From CAVPDG01 sp963702535 (lineage in GTDB: Bacteria; Chloroflexota; Anaerolineae; Anaerolineales; UBA4823): a stretch of 64,000 nt of DNA. Below, piece by piece: positions 31,503 through 40,757 of the stretch. Each line of letters opens with the position of its first letter. Position 1 is the first letter of the stretch. The position numbers and the translations under genes were made by a program. The stretch is taken from NCBI GenBank assembly GCA_963702535.1, contig CAVPDG010000010.1, positions 62,001-126,000 of the forward strand, written 5' to 3'. The notes beneath the pieces were generated by a model. It was not told the origin of the DNA. It saw nothing but the letters and a program-made list of their open reading frames with translations, and did no database searches.

Positions 31503-31758
31503 AAGGATTTACCGGTAAATACGAAAAAGCAGATCAACTGATCTCGAATATTGATAATATATTTCATAATTATACACGAAAAACCAGGGTGTGGATATGT
31601 AACGAAAAAAACATGATAACGTTCAATCGTTGCAGATAAAACATTAAATTTGGAAGCCCTGTCGGCTTATCAAATTTAGACGCAATTCTATGCACTCTTT
31701 ATAAAAAATTGGGGCATAAACCTCATTGTCCTGTGGCATCCAGAAGAGAGGTCTAACC
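31503..31758. other. AT-rich divergent intergenic region (moaA / beta-helix protein)
   Basis: These 256 bases are much richer in A and T than the surroundings. They hold no gene that I can support and no consensus promoter. GAGAGG lies at 31745-31750 ahead of the ATG at 31759. Confidence 0.4.
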
Positions 31759-33642
31759 ATGAAAAGAGATCCGGCTGAGAGCTATATATCACTTGTTATT
31801 AATCACAAGTTTTCCTGGCAACTTTGCTGGGCAGCGCCGCCTTTCCCATACCAGTGCAGGCTGCTACCCTGGATGTAACCAGCCCCGGCTAGATTCCGGT
31901 CCCGGCACTCTGCGCCAGGCGGCGCTGGATGCTGTCTCCGGCGATACGATCACTTTCAGCGTGACAGGGACGATCCACACTCCTCTCCCAAATCAACATT
32001 GACAAGGATCTAACCATAACTGGTCCGGGCGCGGCCAGCCTGACGATCAACGGAGGGAACGCCGTGCCAATTTTCAATATCGTCTCGATCCCCGCGAATT
32101 CGGTCACTGTCAATGTCTCCGGTTTGACAATCGCCAATGGCTATGCCGGTGCTGAAAATGGCGGTGGAATATTCAATTTTGGCGGCATCTTGACGGTGAA
32201 TAATGTCATCTTCACCAACAACAGGACACTGGCTGGCGTTGGTAACTCGGGTGGAGCGATTTATCAAAATCAGGGTAGACTGACGATTTTGGACAGCAGC
32301 TTCAACGGCGGAATTGCTTATGATGGCGCTGCAATCGAGGCAGCCGACGTACCCCTCCTAGTGTCCAATAGCACCTTCGCGAACAACACCGCCTCTGATT
32401 ATGGAGGCGCTATCCGCTGGGGTAGCGGAGCCACCGTCGACCCTCAGCATCCCCATACGTTGACAGTGATTAACAGTACCTTCGCTAGCAATCACGCGGC
32501 CAGAGGCAGCGGCATTAACCGTGTTTCTGATACTAGCCTCGGCACTACCGATAGGATAATGAACAGCACGTTTTCCGCTAACGGCACAGATGGCTTAGGG
32601 GGGGGCATATTTAGCGCCGGTGGAACTTTAGAGCTGACCAACAACACATTCTCAGCCAATAGCGCCCTTAACGGGGGTGGAATTAACAACAGTAGTGCCA
32701 ACTTGAGCCTGATCAACAACACATTCTCAGCCAATAGCGCCTCGATTGGAGGCCCCACGAGCGGAGGGGGCATCTACAGTCAGGGCGGCAGCGTGAGCTT
32801 GATCAACACCATCCTGGCAAACAGCCCGACAGGCGTTGATTGCTATAATGATTTCGGACCATGGGGCTTGTTACTCAACAACCTGATCGAGACGGGCAAT
32901 TGCTTCGCAGGCGACCCCAGCCCTGACCCCATGCTCGGCGCCCTGGGGAATAACGGAGGCCCCACCCAAACCTTCACACTGCTGCCTGGCTCCCCAGCTA
33001 TCGACAGCGGGGATAACTCCAGCTGTGCAGCTGCACGGGTGAATAACCTCGACCAGCGTGGCCAGCCGCGCGAGGATTGGGTATGCGACGTAGGGTCCCT
33101 CGAGCTACAACTTGCCGACAGCCATGTCGTCATAAAATCCATCACCGCCCCAGGTGTTTACACCTTTGGACCGACGAAAGTTAAGGTAGAGGTAGTCAAT
33201 CAAGGCGCCCTGGCAAACCTGACCGTAATGGAAACAGCCGGCGATCACCCTGGGAGCACAGGCTCTCGGGGAGGATACGGTGTGGGTTGGGACGAATACT
33301 TCACCCTCACGCCCAACACCGGAGCTAACGGCACTTTCAACGCAACCATCACCCTGCCCACTCAATTTCCACCAGATGCGAACGACAAAGTGTGCCGTTA
33401 CATTAACCAGCATGTATGGGACTGCGCTGCCAATACATTTTCGACTACCCCGTTCAACATCGTCAGCCGAGCAGCCGTGACCGCCTTCTCGGATTGGGCG
33501 GTAGGCAACAACGGTTAACCCAACGGCGGTGCGTCTCGTCTCGTTCCGGGTTGAGCCTCTAAGGTCATTTGGATTGCTGCCAATTCTGACTGCGGTATTG
33601 GTTTTTGGCTTTGCGGGGATAATCTTTCTTAGGCGCCGCTAG
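31759..33642 (+). CDS. Secreted right-handed beta-helix protein with C-terminal membrane anchor (frameshifted)
   Basis: About 625 residues. A signal peptide, broken by frame changes near 31775-31900, leads to TLRQAALDAVSGDTITFSV, the standard start of a polymorphic-outer-membrane-like beta-helix. About ten helix coils follow with repeated GGGI and NSTF or NNTFSANSA motifs, then TQTFTLLPGSPAIDSGDNSS and QRGQPRED. A beta-rich module follows (VYTFGPTKVKVEVVNQGALA, TPFNIVSRAAVTAFSDWAVG). The frame as read stops at 33518. In another frame the sequence continues to 33642 as a hydrophobic helix (FGLLPILTAVLVFGFAG) ending FLRRR, a C-terminal anchor. The anchor is very likely part of the real protein, with one more frameshift near 33505-33520. 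It is probably a surface adhesin or a polysaccharide-binding protein. Confidence 0.75.
32640..32741 (+). repeat. 27-base perfect direct repeat inside the beta-helix gene
   Basis: The same 27 bases, coding for NNTFSANSA, occur at 32640-32666 and 32715-32741. The start-to-start distance is 75 bases, that is 25 codons or about one beta-helix coil. Confidence 0.85.
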
Positions 33643-34125
33643 TCAGTTGATCTTCACCACGCGCCCCCCGGTCACGCGCTCCAGGTCTGCCGGCGAGAGG
33701 CGGAATACTGCATTCGGCGTGCCTGCAGCTGCCCAAACCTCGCTGTATTGCAGTAGATCGACATCGATCAACGTATCCAACGCTTCAGCATGCCCCACGG
33801 GCGGCACGCCGCCAATGGCAAAACCGCTATGCAGGCGCACGAAATCAGCGTCGGCTTTGTCCAGCGCCTCCCCGATCGCCGTGGCGGCTTTCTCCATATC
33901 CACCCGGTTAGACCCGCTCACCAGGAGCAAGAGCGGGCGTCCGCTCTCCCTGCCCTTGAAGATCAACGATTTGACGATCTGCCCCACACTGCACCCCACT
34001 GCCTGGGCTGCTTCGACTGCCGTACGCGTCGAGGCGGGCAGCTCCACCACCTGCATGGGAAAACCCAGCCGATTCAGCGCATCTTGCACTTTCTGGGCGC
34101 TGGCGCTCAAATTCCTATCCATCAT
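33643..34125 (-). CDS. YbaK/ProX-type aminoacyl-tRNA deacylase
   Basis: About 160 residues of the YbaK/EbsC family, which hydrolyses mischarged tRNAs such as Cys-tRNA(Pro) or Ala-tRNA(Pro). Visible are SAQKVQDALNRLGFPMQVVE, AVGCSVGQIVKSLIFKGRES with the conserved Lys, RPLLLLVSGSNRVDMEKAA, HSGFAIGGVPPVGH (the Gly-Gly-x-Pro-Pro loop) and LLQYSEVWAAAGTPNAVFRL. I choose the ATG ATG pair at 34125/34122, because a start at 34188 would overlap the repaired corA end. A purine-rich AAGCAGAGG precedes it. It lies 35 bases after corA on the same strand. The exact tRNA substrate cannot be told. Confidence 0.85.
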   Translation of the reverse strand: MMDRNLSASAQKVQDALNRLGFPMQVVELPASTRTAVEAAQAVGCSVGQIVKSLIFKGRESGRPLLLLVSGSNRVDMEKAATAIGEALDKADADFVRLHSGFAIGGVPPVGHAEALDTLIDVDLLQYSEVWAAAGTPNAVFRLSPADLERVTGGRVVKIN

Positions 34126-34160
34126 CCTCTGCTTCCCTTTCAATGCCGCCTGAACCAAGG

Positions 34161-35147
34161 CTACATCCAGCCCTTTCGCCGGATCCACATGAGCATGCTA
34201 AACGGAAGACCGACCATCAGGCATAGCATCAAAATAAACACCGGCTGCTCCGTCCACTTGGGAGTACGGAGGAACAGCAACAAAGAAGTTCATGCCGAAG
34301 AAACCGACAATGAAGGAGATCGGCATGAACATCGTGGTGATCACCGTCAATGTCTTCATGATGTCGTTCATGCGGTTGTTGATCACCGAGAGGTAAGTAT
34401 CCAGCGCCCCGCCCACCAGGTCACGGATGGTCTCGGTGATGTCGTGCATGCGCACCAGGTGGTCGTAGACATCCCTGAAATACACTCGCGTGCGCGGGTC
34501 GACAACGGCAAAATCATCCCGCGCCAACCGGTTGAGCACCTCGCGCTGCGGACCGACCACCCGCCGCAGGTGCAGAGCGGCGCGCTTCAGGGTAAAGATG
34601 CGTTCCAGGGTCTTTGGCGTGGGTTTATCGAAGACCTCATCTTCGGTCTTGTCGATCGCCACATCCATTTCCTCGACCACCGGCAGATAACTGGTAACCA
34701 CCTCATCCATCAGCCGCCACAGCACCCGGTCAGCCCCGTTTTTGACATGGCGCTGGTCGCGCACGATATTCTCCCAAACCCGATCCAGCGCCGGGATCTT
34801 ATCGTCGTGGTGGGTGACTATATAGTTCTTCCCCAGGAAGATATCCAGCTCAGGCGCATCTATGGTTCCATCGACATCTTTCCCAAATACGATGGAATGC
34901 AGCACGATGTACAGGTAGTCATCCCAATCATCCAGCTTAGGTACATTGGACTGCTGCAGCGCATCCTCAATTGCCAGGGGATGGAAATTGAACACCTGGC
35001 GCAGGATCGGCTCGTCTTGCTCCGGGAGCGTATCCTCGAAATCCATCCACAGGATCGTCTCGCGTCTTCTAACAGCGCCTTGACCTCAGCGAGCGGGACA
35101 TCTGCGCGCACTGTCCCGTCCTTGTTATAGCACAGTGTGCGTAGCAT
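34161..35147 (-). CDS. corA: CorA-type magnesium/cobalt channel (two frameshifts)
   Basis: About 328 residues. Pentameric Mg2+ channel of the inner membrane. N-terminal: LRTLCYNKDGTVRADVPLAE, then after a break near 35050 ILWMDFEDTLPEQDEPIL and FNFHPLAIEDALQQSNVPKL. Cytoplasmic stalk: VYDHLVRMHDITETIRDLVG. Membrane part: TVITTMFMPISFIVGFFGMN with the signature GMN selectivity motif. A second frameshift near 34250-34260 hides the last helix; the correct frame reads TEQPVFILMLCLMVGLPFSM and ends RRKGWM at 34161. Both conserved helices are therefore present and the gene is probably functional. A good promoter lies 67 bases upstream. Confidence 0.88.
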
Positions 35148-35213
35148 ATCCTACATCCCCTTCAATACGAATATCTGGAAACCACTCACCCAGTGTATTC
35201 TACAGGCGTGCAT

Positions 35214-35242
35214 AGTCTAACGCCTAAAGTCGGTTGTGTCAA
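35214..35242 (-). promoter_or_regulatory. Sigma-70-type promoter of corA
   Basis: On the minus strand a consensus TTGACA (35242-35237) and TAGACT (35219-35214) are separated by exactly 17 bases, 67 bases before the corA start. The stretch 35243-35431 upstream of it holds no gene that I can support. Confidence 0.65.
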
Positions 35243-35431
35243 CATGCAAAACCTTCCGCCGATGTCCAACGGCTGCCCCCGCCCCCGCAACAAAACCTTC
35301 TCCCAGTGTAGCGAATTCATCCACATGAACAGGATGGGGCTCGCCCTAATGCGCCCGCTGTAAAAGCGCTCTCTCAGCACATCGCAGTCGACGCGCGCAG
35401 GACCTGGAAAGGCAGGCAGGGTAATTCTACG

Positions 35432-36105
35432 CTACGCCAACCGGTCTTCGATCTCCCAAGGTGATCCAGGACGTGCCAGGTCTCCCGCCGCACGAAGTAA
35501 CGGGGTGCCCAGCGCTTCCCGCCCCTCGGCCCTAGCGCCGGAACATCGCCATGCACCGATGCCGCTAAAGTTCTAGTATAGAGTTGCGAGTTTGTTCTGC
35601 CGGCGACCGGCCGGGATCAGGCGGCGCTGCCTTGCCGCCCAGCACTGAGAGATAGCCCCGCTCAGCCTCCAGCACATGTCGGGTGATCCCGTCCAGGGTT
35701 CGCCCTCCACCGCGCGGACCGCTGCGCAGGGTCTTCCCAGCCGCCATCTCCACGGTGAGGTCCAAAGGCTCGCCAGCAGGCTTTCAGCATGGCTTCAAGG
35801 CGTTGCAGCTCCGCATCATCCACAGGTGCTGCATCACCGGAAGGCGCCCGGTCCGGCGCGCCGAAATCGGTGGTCGCATTGCCGCTTAATCGTTCGATGA
35901 CAACAAAATCCGATACATCCCGGGTAATTGGAACTCCAACCCCGCCGGGCGCAAAATGCTCAGATAGCGCGGGCCGTAATCGAATAATGCCTGCCAGCGC
36001 GGCGGGTTCATCGCGACCCATGCGACACCAGCCAGGCCAATCGAGCGCTGCCGCGAAAGTGCGGCGGCTTCCAATTTCCAGGTAGATCGTGATCTTGTTC
36101 GTCAT
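35432..36105 (-). CDS. Conserved protein of unknown function, possibly DinB-like (frameshifted)
   Basis: About 220 residues after several frame changes. ATG 36105 gives KITIYLEIGSRRTFAAALDW and PGWCRMGRDEPAAL. Other frames then give LFDYGPRYLSILRPAG, TRDVSDFVVIERLSGNATTD, FGAPDRAPSGDAAP, AELQRLEAMLKACWRAF, KTLRSGPRGGGRTLDGI and HVLEAERGYLSVLGGKAA. The last part is RRETWHVLDHLWEIEDRLA, ending at 35432. Proteins with this ALDWPGWCR start and a closing HVLDHxWEIEDR helix are common in actinobacteria and Chloroflexota as hypothetical proteins. The recurrent helix-borne His and Glu residues recall DinB-type metal-binding bundles, but that is a guess. Confidence 0.5.
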
Positions 36106-36158
36106 ATTGTGGTTTATTTTAGTCCCGAAGTGACAAAATAGCCTCACGATTCCCAACG

Positions 36159-36268
36159 GTTCCTTATGGGAGCACTCAAAAGTTGTTTATATTTCGGTTT
36201 TTGGGGTGCGGGCGCACGCCCGCACCTCAAAAACCGAAAACAACCTTTTAGTGCACCCGTTCCTTATG
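36159..36268. mobile_element. MITE-like palindromic element with 10-bp target-site duplication
   Basis: A 90-base element (36169-36258) is flanked by perfect direct repeats GTTCCTTATG (36159-36168 and 36259-36268). It is a near-perfect inverted repeat: arms share GGxGCACTxAAAAG at the tips and CGGTTTTTGxGGTGCGGGCG at the centre. It encodes nothing. The duplicated target and inverted ends are what a transposase-mobilised miniature element leaves behind. No matching transposase is in the window. Confidence 0.75.
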
Positions 36269-36290
36269 CCAGCTAAGGTTTGTCGAGCCA

Positions 36291-36304
36291 TATAATGATA
36301 TAAT
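36291..36304 (+). promoter_or_regulatory. Tandem -10 boxes ahead of the aminotransferase gene
   Basis: Two overlapping consensus TATAAT boxes (36291-36296 and 36299-36304) lie in an AT-rich stretch 75-85 bases before the ATG at 36376. No good -35 box is visible. The MITE-like element ends only 22 bases upstream. Confidence 0.4.
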
Positions 36305-36375
36305 TTATCTTATATATCCAATTATCACTTCCTCAATCTCCCCATATCTACACATAACCTGCAAGGAGCTTGTTT

Positions 36376-37631
36376 ATGCCCAATTCCACCATCTCGCAAA
36401 AGGTAATCGAAGTCCAACAGCACCTGGGCGCCGTAATGCTTGTGCTCACCGACCCACAAATCAGCAGCCGCAACGACGATCCAGAAAGCTGTGACTTCCT
36501 GCTCGGCAATCCGCAGGAGATGCCCCTGCCGGGTTATTCCGCCGCCCTGCAACGCCAGGTCGAGCCGCAAAACAAAGACTGGTTTGCCTACAAAATGAGC
36601 GAGCCTAAAGCTCAGGAAGTGATCGCCGCAAGCCTCCGGCGCAGGCAGGGGATCGCCTACCAGCCTGAAGATATCACCATGACCACCGGCGCCTTCGCCG
36701 CACTGGCGTTATCGCTGACGGCGGTCGTCGACCCCGGCGACGAGGTCATCTTCCTCAGCCCGCCCTGGTTTTTCTATGAGACCCTCATCCTGGGCGCCGG
36801 CTGCAAGCCGGTGCGCGTCAAGGTGGACGCCCGCACCTTCGAGCCGGACCTCGCTGCGCTGGAAGCTGCGATCACGCCCCGGACGCGCGCCATCATCGTC
36901 AACAGCCCCAACAACCCCACCGGCAAGATCTACTCGCCCCAGGTTTTATCCGATCTCGCCAGCCTGCTCACCTCCGCTCAAAAGCGCACACAGCGCCCCA
37001 TCTACCTGCTTTCCGACAAATCCTACAATCGCATCGTCTACGATGAGCGCCGCTACCCCAGCCCGACAGCATTCTACCCTTATTCGTTCTTGATCTACAC
37101 CTATGGCAAGACCTTGCTGGCGCCTGGTCAGCGCATCGGCTACATCGCCCTCCCGCCTGACATGCCGGACCGCCAGAGTGCGCAACGCCTTGCTCACTTC
37201 CCAATTCCTACTCGGCTAGGCCTTCCCCAACGCCATCCTGCAGTACGCCCTCCCGGAGCTGGAAAAGCTCTCGATTGATATCCAACACCTGCAGCGCAAG
37301 CGCGACCGGCTGGTTAACTCCCTGGGCGAGATGGGCTACGATCTGCACTCGCCCGAAGGCACCTTTTACCTGATGCCGCGCTCGCCCATTGGTGGATGAC
37401 CTGGCTTTCACCCGCCTGCTGATGGCGCACAAGATCTACTGCCTGCCGGGCGCAGCCTTCGAGATGCCCGGCTACTTCCGCATCTCTCTCACTGCCAACG
37501 ATGCCATGATCGAGCGCTCCTTGCCTGGCTTCGCCGCCGCCCTGCACACTGCCCGGCAGCAGGCGCCCATGAATATTGCTACCCAGATAATACCACACCA
37601 ATCCGCTGAGTTCAGCAGGTACTTGAGGTAG
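36376..37631 (+). CDS. PLP-dependent class I/II aminotransferase (two frameshifts)
   Basis: About 418 residues, fold-type I aminotransferase. ATG 36376 has AAGGAG at 36363-36368. Key parts: FLLGNPQEMPLPGYSAAL, the cofactor-binding TTGAFAALALSLTAVVDPGD, EVIFLSPPWFFYETLILGAG, the Asn and Pro of IIVNSPNNPTGKIYSP, LLSDKSYNRIVYDERRYPSP and the Schiff-base Lys in IYTYGKTLLAPGQRIGYIAL. Frameshifts near 37200-37220 and 37385-37395 break the C-terminal domain (ILQYALPELEKLSIDIQHLQ; GTFYLMPRSP; YCLPGAAFEMPGYFRISL with the carboxylate-binding Arg). The amino donor is unknown. A hairpin follows, so it may be transcribed separately from nagA. Confidence 0.85.
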
Positions 37632-37637
37632 AATTGA

Positions 37638-37662
37638 GCCTGGCAAATAGCCAGGCTTTCTT
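37638..37662 (+). terminator. Weak terminator after the aminotransferase gene
   Basis: GCCTGGC (37638-37644) pairs with GCCAGGC (37650-37656) around a 5-base loop and is followed by TTTCTT. It starts 7 bases after the stop codon. Confidence 0.6.
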
Positions 37663-37726
37663 CCCATATCTGAAGATGTCTACCACCCACTCCGTCAACC
37701 ACAAACTCTCAACGACCAACTCACTT

Positions 37727-38899
37727 ATGACTGACCACATCCTCATCCACAACGCTCACGTATTCACACCCATTGGCGAGTGGCAGCCCGGCTGGCTGCT
37801 GGTTGAAAATGGCAAGATCTACGCCATGCGACCGGGGCAGCCGCCCGATTTCGAAGCCGGGCGTATCACCCGCCGCATCGACGCAGGCGGGCGCCGCCTG
37901 CTGCCGGGCTTGATCGACCTGCATGTTCACGGCGCTATCGGTCACGAGGCGATGGACGCCTCCCCGGATGGCTTGCGCGCCATGGCGCGCTACTACGCCA
38001 GCCACGGCGTAACCGGCTTCCTCGCCACCACCTGGACCGCACCCGGCGAGCGCATCCTGGCTGCCGTTCAAGCCGCTGCCCAGGTCTATGGAGAGATCCC
38101 GGGCGGCGCCGCCCTGCTCGGCGTCCACCTGGAAGGTCCCTACCTCAACCCGGAGAAGTGCGGCGCGCAGGACACGCGCAGCATCCGCCGCGCCGATCGC
38201 AATGAAGCGCTGAGCTTTCTGGATGCCGGTCCCGTGCGCCTGCTGGCGTTAGCGCCTGAATTCCCGGAGAACATCTGGCTGATCGACGAATGCGTGCGCC
38301 GTGGCATCGCCGTCGCCGCAGGGCACACCACCGCCGGCTTGCCCGAGATGCAGCTTGCCGTATCCCACGGGCTGAGCCAGGTGACGCACTGCTTCAACGG
38401 TATGCAGGGTTTGGGGCACCGCGACCTCGGCACGGTAGGCGCCGCCATGGCGCTCCCCGAGGTGAGCTGCGAGCTGATCGCCGATAACATCCACGTCCAC
38501 CCTGCCGCGCAGAAGATCCTGGTGGACGTCAAAGGCTGTGATGGCGTGATCCTGATCACCGACGCCATCCGCGGCACCGGCATGCCGGATGGCGAATATC
38601 CCATGGACGACCGCACGGTCACCATCCGCGACGGGCAGGTGCGCCTGCCCAGCGGCGCCCTGGCTGGCAGCGTGCTCACCCTCGAAAGAGGCTTGGGGAA
38701 TATTATCCGCAACAGCGGTAAGTCGCTGCAGGAAGCCTGGCGCATGTCCAGCCTCAACGCCGCCAGGGCTATCGGGCTTTCCGCCAGTAAAGGCAGCCTG
38801 GAGCCGGGCAAAGACGCAGACCTGGTTCTGCTGGATGGCAGCTTCAATGTTGCATTGACTGTAGTTGCAGGCAAGATCGTGTACGAGAAATCCTCCTGA
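37727..38899 (+). CDS. nagA: N-acetylglucosamine-6-phosphate deacetylase NagA
   Basis: An intact protein of about 390 residues from ATG 37727; earlier in-frame ATGs at 37634 and 37676 precede a non-conserved stretch. It is an amidohydrolase that removes acetate from GlcNAc-6-P during recycling of cell-wall or chitin sugars. Metal and substrate motifs are GLIDLHVHGAIGHEAMDASP, GVHLEGPYLNPEKCGAQD with the metal Glu, AAGHTTAGLPEM, VTHCFNGMQGL and LITDAIRGTGMPDGEY with the catalytic Asp. The SIS-domain gene follows after 10 bases, so the two are probably one operon: deacetylation followed by isomerisation or deamination of GlcN-6-P. Confidence 0.92.
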   Translation: MTDHILIHNAHVFTPIGEWQPGWLLVENGKIYAMRPGQPPDFEAGRITRRIDAGGRRLLPGLIDLHVHGAIGHEAMDASPDGLRAMARYYASHGVTGFLATTWTAPGERILAAVQAAAQVYGEIPGGAALLGVHLEGPYLNPEKCGAQDTRSIRRADRNEALSFLDAGPVRLLALAPEFPENIWLIDECVRRGIAVAAGHTTAGLPEMQLAVSHGLSQVTHCFNGMQGLGHRDLGTVGAAMALPEVSCELIADNIHVHPAAQKILVDVKGCDGVILITDAIRGTGMPDGEYPMDDRTVTIRDGQVRLPSGALAGSVLTLERGLGNIIRNSGKSLQEAWRMSSLNAARAIGLSASKGSLEPGKDADLVLLDGSFNVALTVVAGKIVYEKSS

Positions 38900-38909
38900 G
38901 GACAATCCG

Positions 38910-39959
38910 ATGAATGTGAATGAAACCCATCTCTCCCGCGAGATCCACGAACAACCGCTTGTTCTGGAACAGCTTCTCAATCAGGAGCGCCCCGCCGTCC
39001 AGCGCCTGGTGGAGGAGGTAAAACGACGCCAGGTCGATTATGTGCTCATCGCCGCCCGCGGCACCAGCGATAACGCCGCTCGTTATGCCCAATACATTCT
39101 CGGCGCCAACAACCGCCTGGTCGTCGCTCTGGCGACCCCCAGCCTGTTCTCTATCTACAACCAGCCGCCCCGCCTGGGGAATGCCCTGGTCGTGGGCATC
39201 AGCCAGAGCGGCAAGAGCCCCGATATCGTCGCCGTCCTCTCCGAAGCCCGCCGCCAGGGCGCCCTCACAGCCGCCTTCACCAATACCCCCGGCTCAGACC
39301 TGGCGCAGGAAGTGGAGCATGTCATCCAGCTGCATGCCGGACCGGAGCGGGCGGTCGCTGCCAGCAAGACCTACATCTGCGAGCTGGCAGCCATCGCCTT
39401 GTTCAGCGCCGTTTTGAGCGGCGAGCCGGAACGCCTGGAGAGCCTGGAGCGCATCCCCGGGATTGTCGCCCAGACCCTGGGCGTTGAAGCGCTTATCGCC
39501 CAGATCGTGCAGCGCTACCGCTACATGCGCGAGTGCGTGGTTATCGGGCGTGGCTACAACTACGCCACCGCCTTCGAGATCGCCCTCAAAATGAAGGAAT
39601 TGACCTATACGTTCATCGAGGCTTACAGCAGCGCCGACTTCCTGCATGGTCCCCTGGCGGTCATCGAGTACGGCTTCCCTGCCATCACTATCGCCCCCTC
39701 CGGCGCCATGCTACCCGAGATGCAGCGCTTCATGCAGACCCTCAAGCAGCGCGACGCCGAGATCCTGGCGATCAGCGATGATCCATCCACCTTAGAGATG
39801 GCGGATATCCCCCTGCGCCTGCCGGTCAGCGTGCCCGAATGGCTCTCGCCCATCCCCGCCGTCGTCCCGGGACAGCTGCTCTCGCTGCACCTGGCTTCCA
39901 TCCGCAATTACGACCCAGACCGCCCGCGCGCCTTGCTCAAAGTCACGGAAACCCACTAG
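38910..39959 (+). CDS. SIS-domain sugar isomerase/deaminase (GlmS C-terminal/AgaS-like)
   Basis: 349 residues with two SIS domains and no glutaminase domain. It begins MNVNETHLSREIHEQPLVLE. SIS 1 has LIAARGTSDNAARYAQYIL and VVGISQSGKSPDIVAVLSEA, with the Ser-rich phosphosugar loop. Next are GPERAVAASKTYICELAAIA and, in SIS 2, CVVIGRGYNYATAFEIALKM, KELTYTFIEAYSSADFLHGP with the catalytic-type Glu and His, and DYDPDRPRALLKVTET-like ending. This is the layout of the GlmS isomerase half and of GlcN-6-P deaminases of the NagB-II/AgaS type. Its place directly after nagA favours a GlcN-6-P deaminase role. Start chosen at 38910 rather than 38865 because conservation begins there. Confidence 0.85.
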   Translation: MNVNETHLSREIHEQPLVLEQLLNQERPAVQRLVEEVKRRQVDYVLIAARGTSDNAARYAQYILGANNRLVVALATPSLFSIYNQPPRLGNALVVGISQSGKSPDIVAVLSEARRQGALTAAFTNTPGSDLAQEVEHVIQLHAGPERAVAASKTYICELAAIALFSAVLSGEPERLESLERIPGIVAQTLGVEALIAQIVQRYRYMRECVVIGRGYNYATAFEIALKMKELTYTFIEAYSSADFLHGPLAVIEYGFPAITIAPSGAMLPEMQRFMQTLKQRDAEILAISDDPSTLEMADIPLRLPVSVPEWLSPIPAVVPGQLLSLHLASIRNYDPDRPRALLKVTETH

Positions 39960-39984
39960 CGCTGAGACCGGTCATAAGTCCTGC

Positions 39985-40097
39985 TAGAAATAACGTGGTT
40001 CGGGATAAGTGGCTTTTTGGGGTTATCGTGCGGCTGCGTCGCACGATAACCCCAAAAAAGCGTACTTTCCGCTCTCGAGCTACGTTATTTTAGAAAT
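39985..40097. repeat. Nested inverted repeat, possible small mobile element
   Basis: An inner stem of 21 bp (40012-40032 with 40040-40061, one bulged A) is followed by CCCCAAAAAA and preceded by TTTTTGGGG. Outer arms AAATAACGT (39988-39996) and ACGTTATTT (40082-40090) extend it to about 100 bases. TAGAAAT occurs directly at both edges (39985-39991 and 40091-40097). It lies between convergent genes and contains the stop codon of the HAD gene, so it could also serve as a terminator. Confidence 0.55.
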
Positions 40098-40757
40098 TCT
40101 CTCTCTATTCTCTCGATCAAGGAGAGCAGCGGCATCTCAGCCAGCAATTCCAGGCGTAAATCAGCCTGCGCCAGGGAGTATTGCCGCGTAACCGGGTTTG
40201 GCACCGCCACGCACAGCAGCCCGGCAGCCTTGGCTGCCCGGATGCCGTTGGGCGAATCTTCGAACACCACCGCTTCCTGCGGCTGAGCATCCAGGTCCGC
40301 CAGGACGGTCAGGAATAGCTCCGGATCGGGCTTTACCCGCTCCACGTCATCCCTGCCGCGCACGCTGTCGAAGTGCTCCAGCAAATCCAGCCGCCGCAGG
40401 TGCCCCACAACCCAGGGACATCCTGCGCTGGAAGCCAATCCGATCTTCAAGCCTCTCTGCTTCCCCTCGACCAGCATTTCGCGCACGCCCGGCAGCACCG
40501 GCTGCCTCAGGATCAGCTCGCTTTCATGCTGGCGGCGCTGCGCGCCGAGCGTTTTCGCGGTCCAGCGGACGCCCGATCTGCGCTTCCAACCTGGCGAAAT
40601 GCTCCGCTTCCGTAGACACCGTTCCAACAACCTGCGCCCACTCCTCGTAGGTCAGGCAGCCTCCCTGCGCCGCGTACAACTCCTGCCAGGAACGGTAAAC
40701 GGGGGTCTCCGTATCCAGGATCAACCCATCGAAATCGAAGATCAGCGCCCGGATCAT
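40085..40757 (-). CDS. HAD phosphatase, beta-phosphoglucomutase-like (one frameshift)
   Basis: About 223 residues of HAD subfamily I with a helical cap. Motif I is LIFDFDGLILDTETPVYRSW, with the nucleophile and acid Asp and the family Glu. The cap follows (YEEWAQVVGTVSTEAEHF). After a frameshift near 40550-40560 come LPGVREMLVEGKQRGLKIGL, ASSAGCPWVVGHLRRLDLLE (motif II Ser), RVKPDPELFLTVLADL (motif III Lys) and VVFEDSPNGIRAAKAAGLLC (motif IV). Such enzymes act on phosphosugars, often as house-cleaning or beta-phosphoglucomutase enzymes. Its start overlaps the stop of the upstream membrane-protein gene (ATGA), so the two are coupled. Confidence 0.85.

Noticed and set aside
33790..35130. Long plus-strand open frame of about 446 codons
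   Set aside because: It is antisense to corA and the YbaK-like gene, is rich in His, Arg and Gln, and matches no family. It is a shadow frame of high-GC codons.
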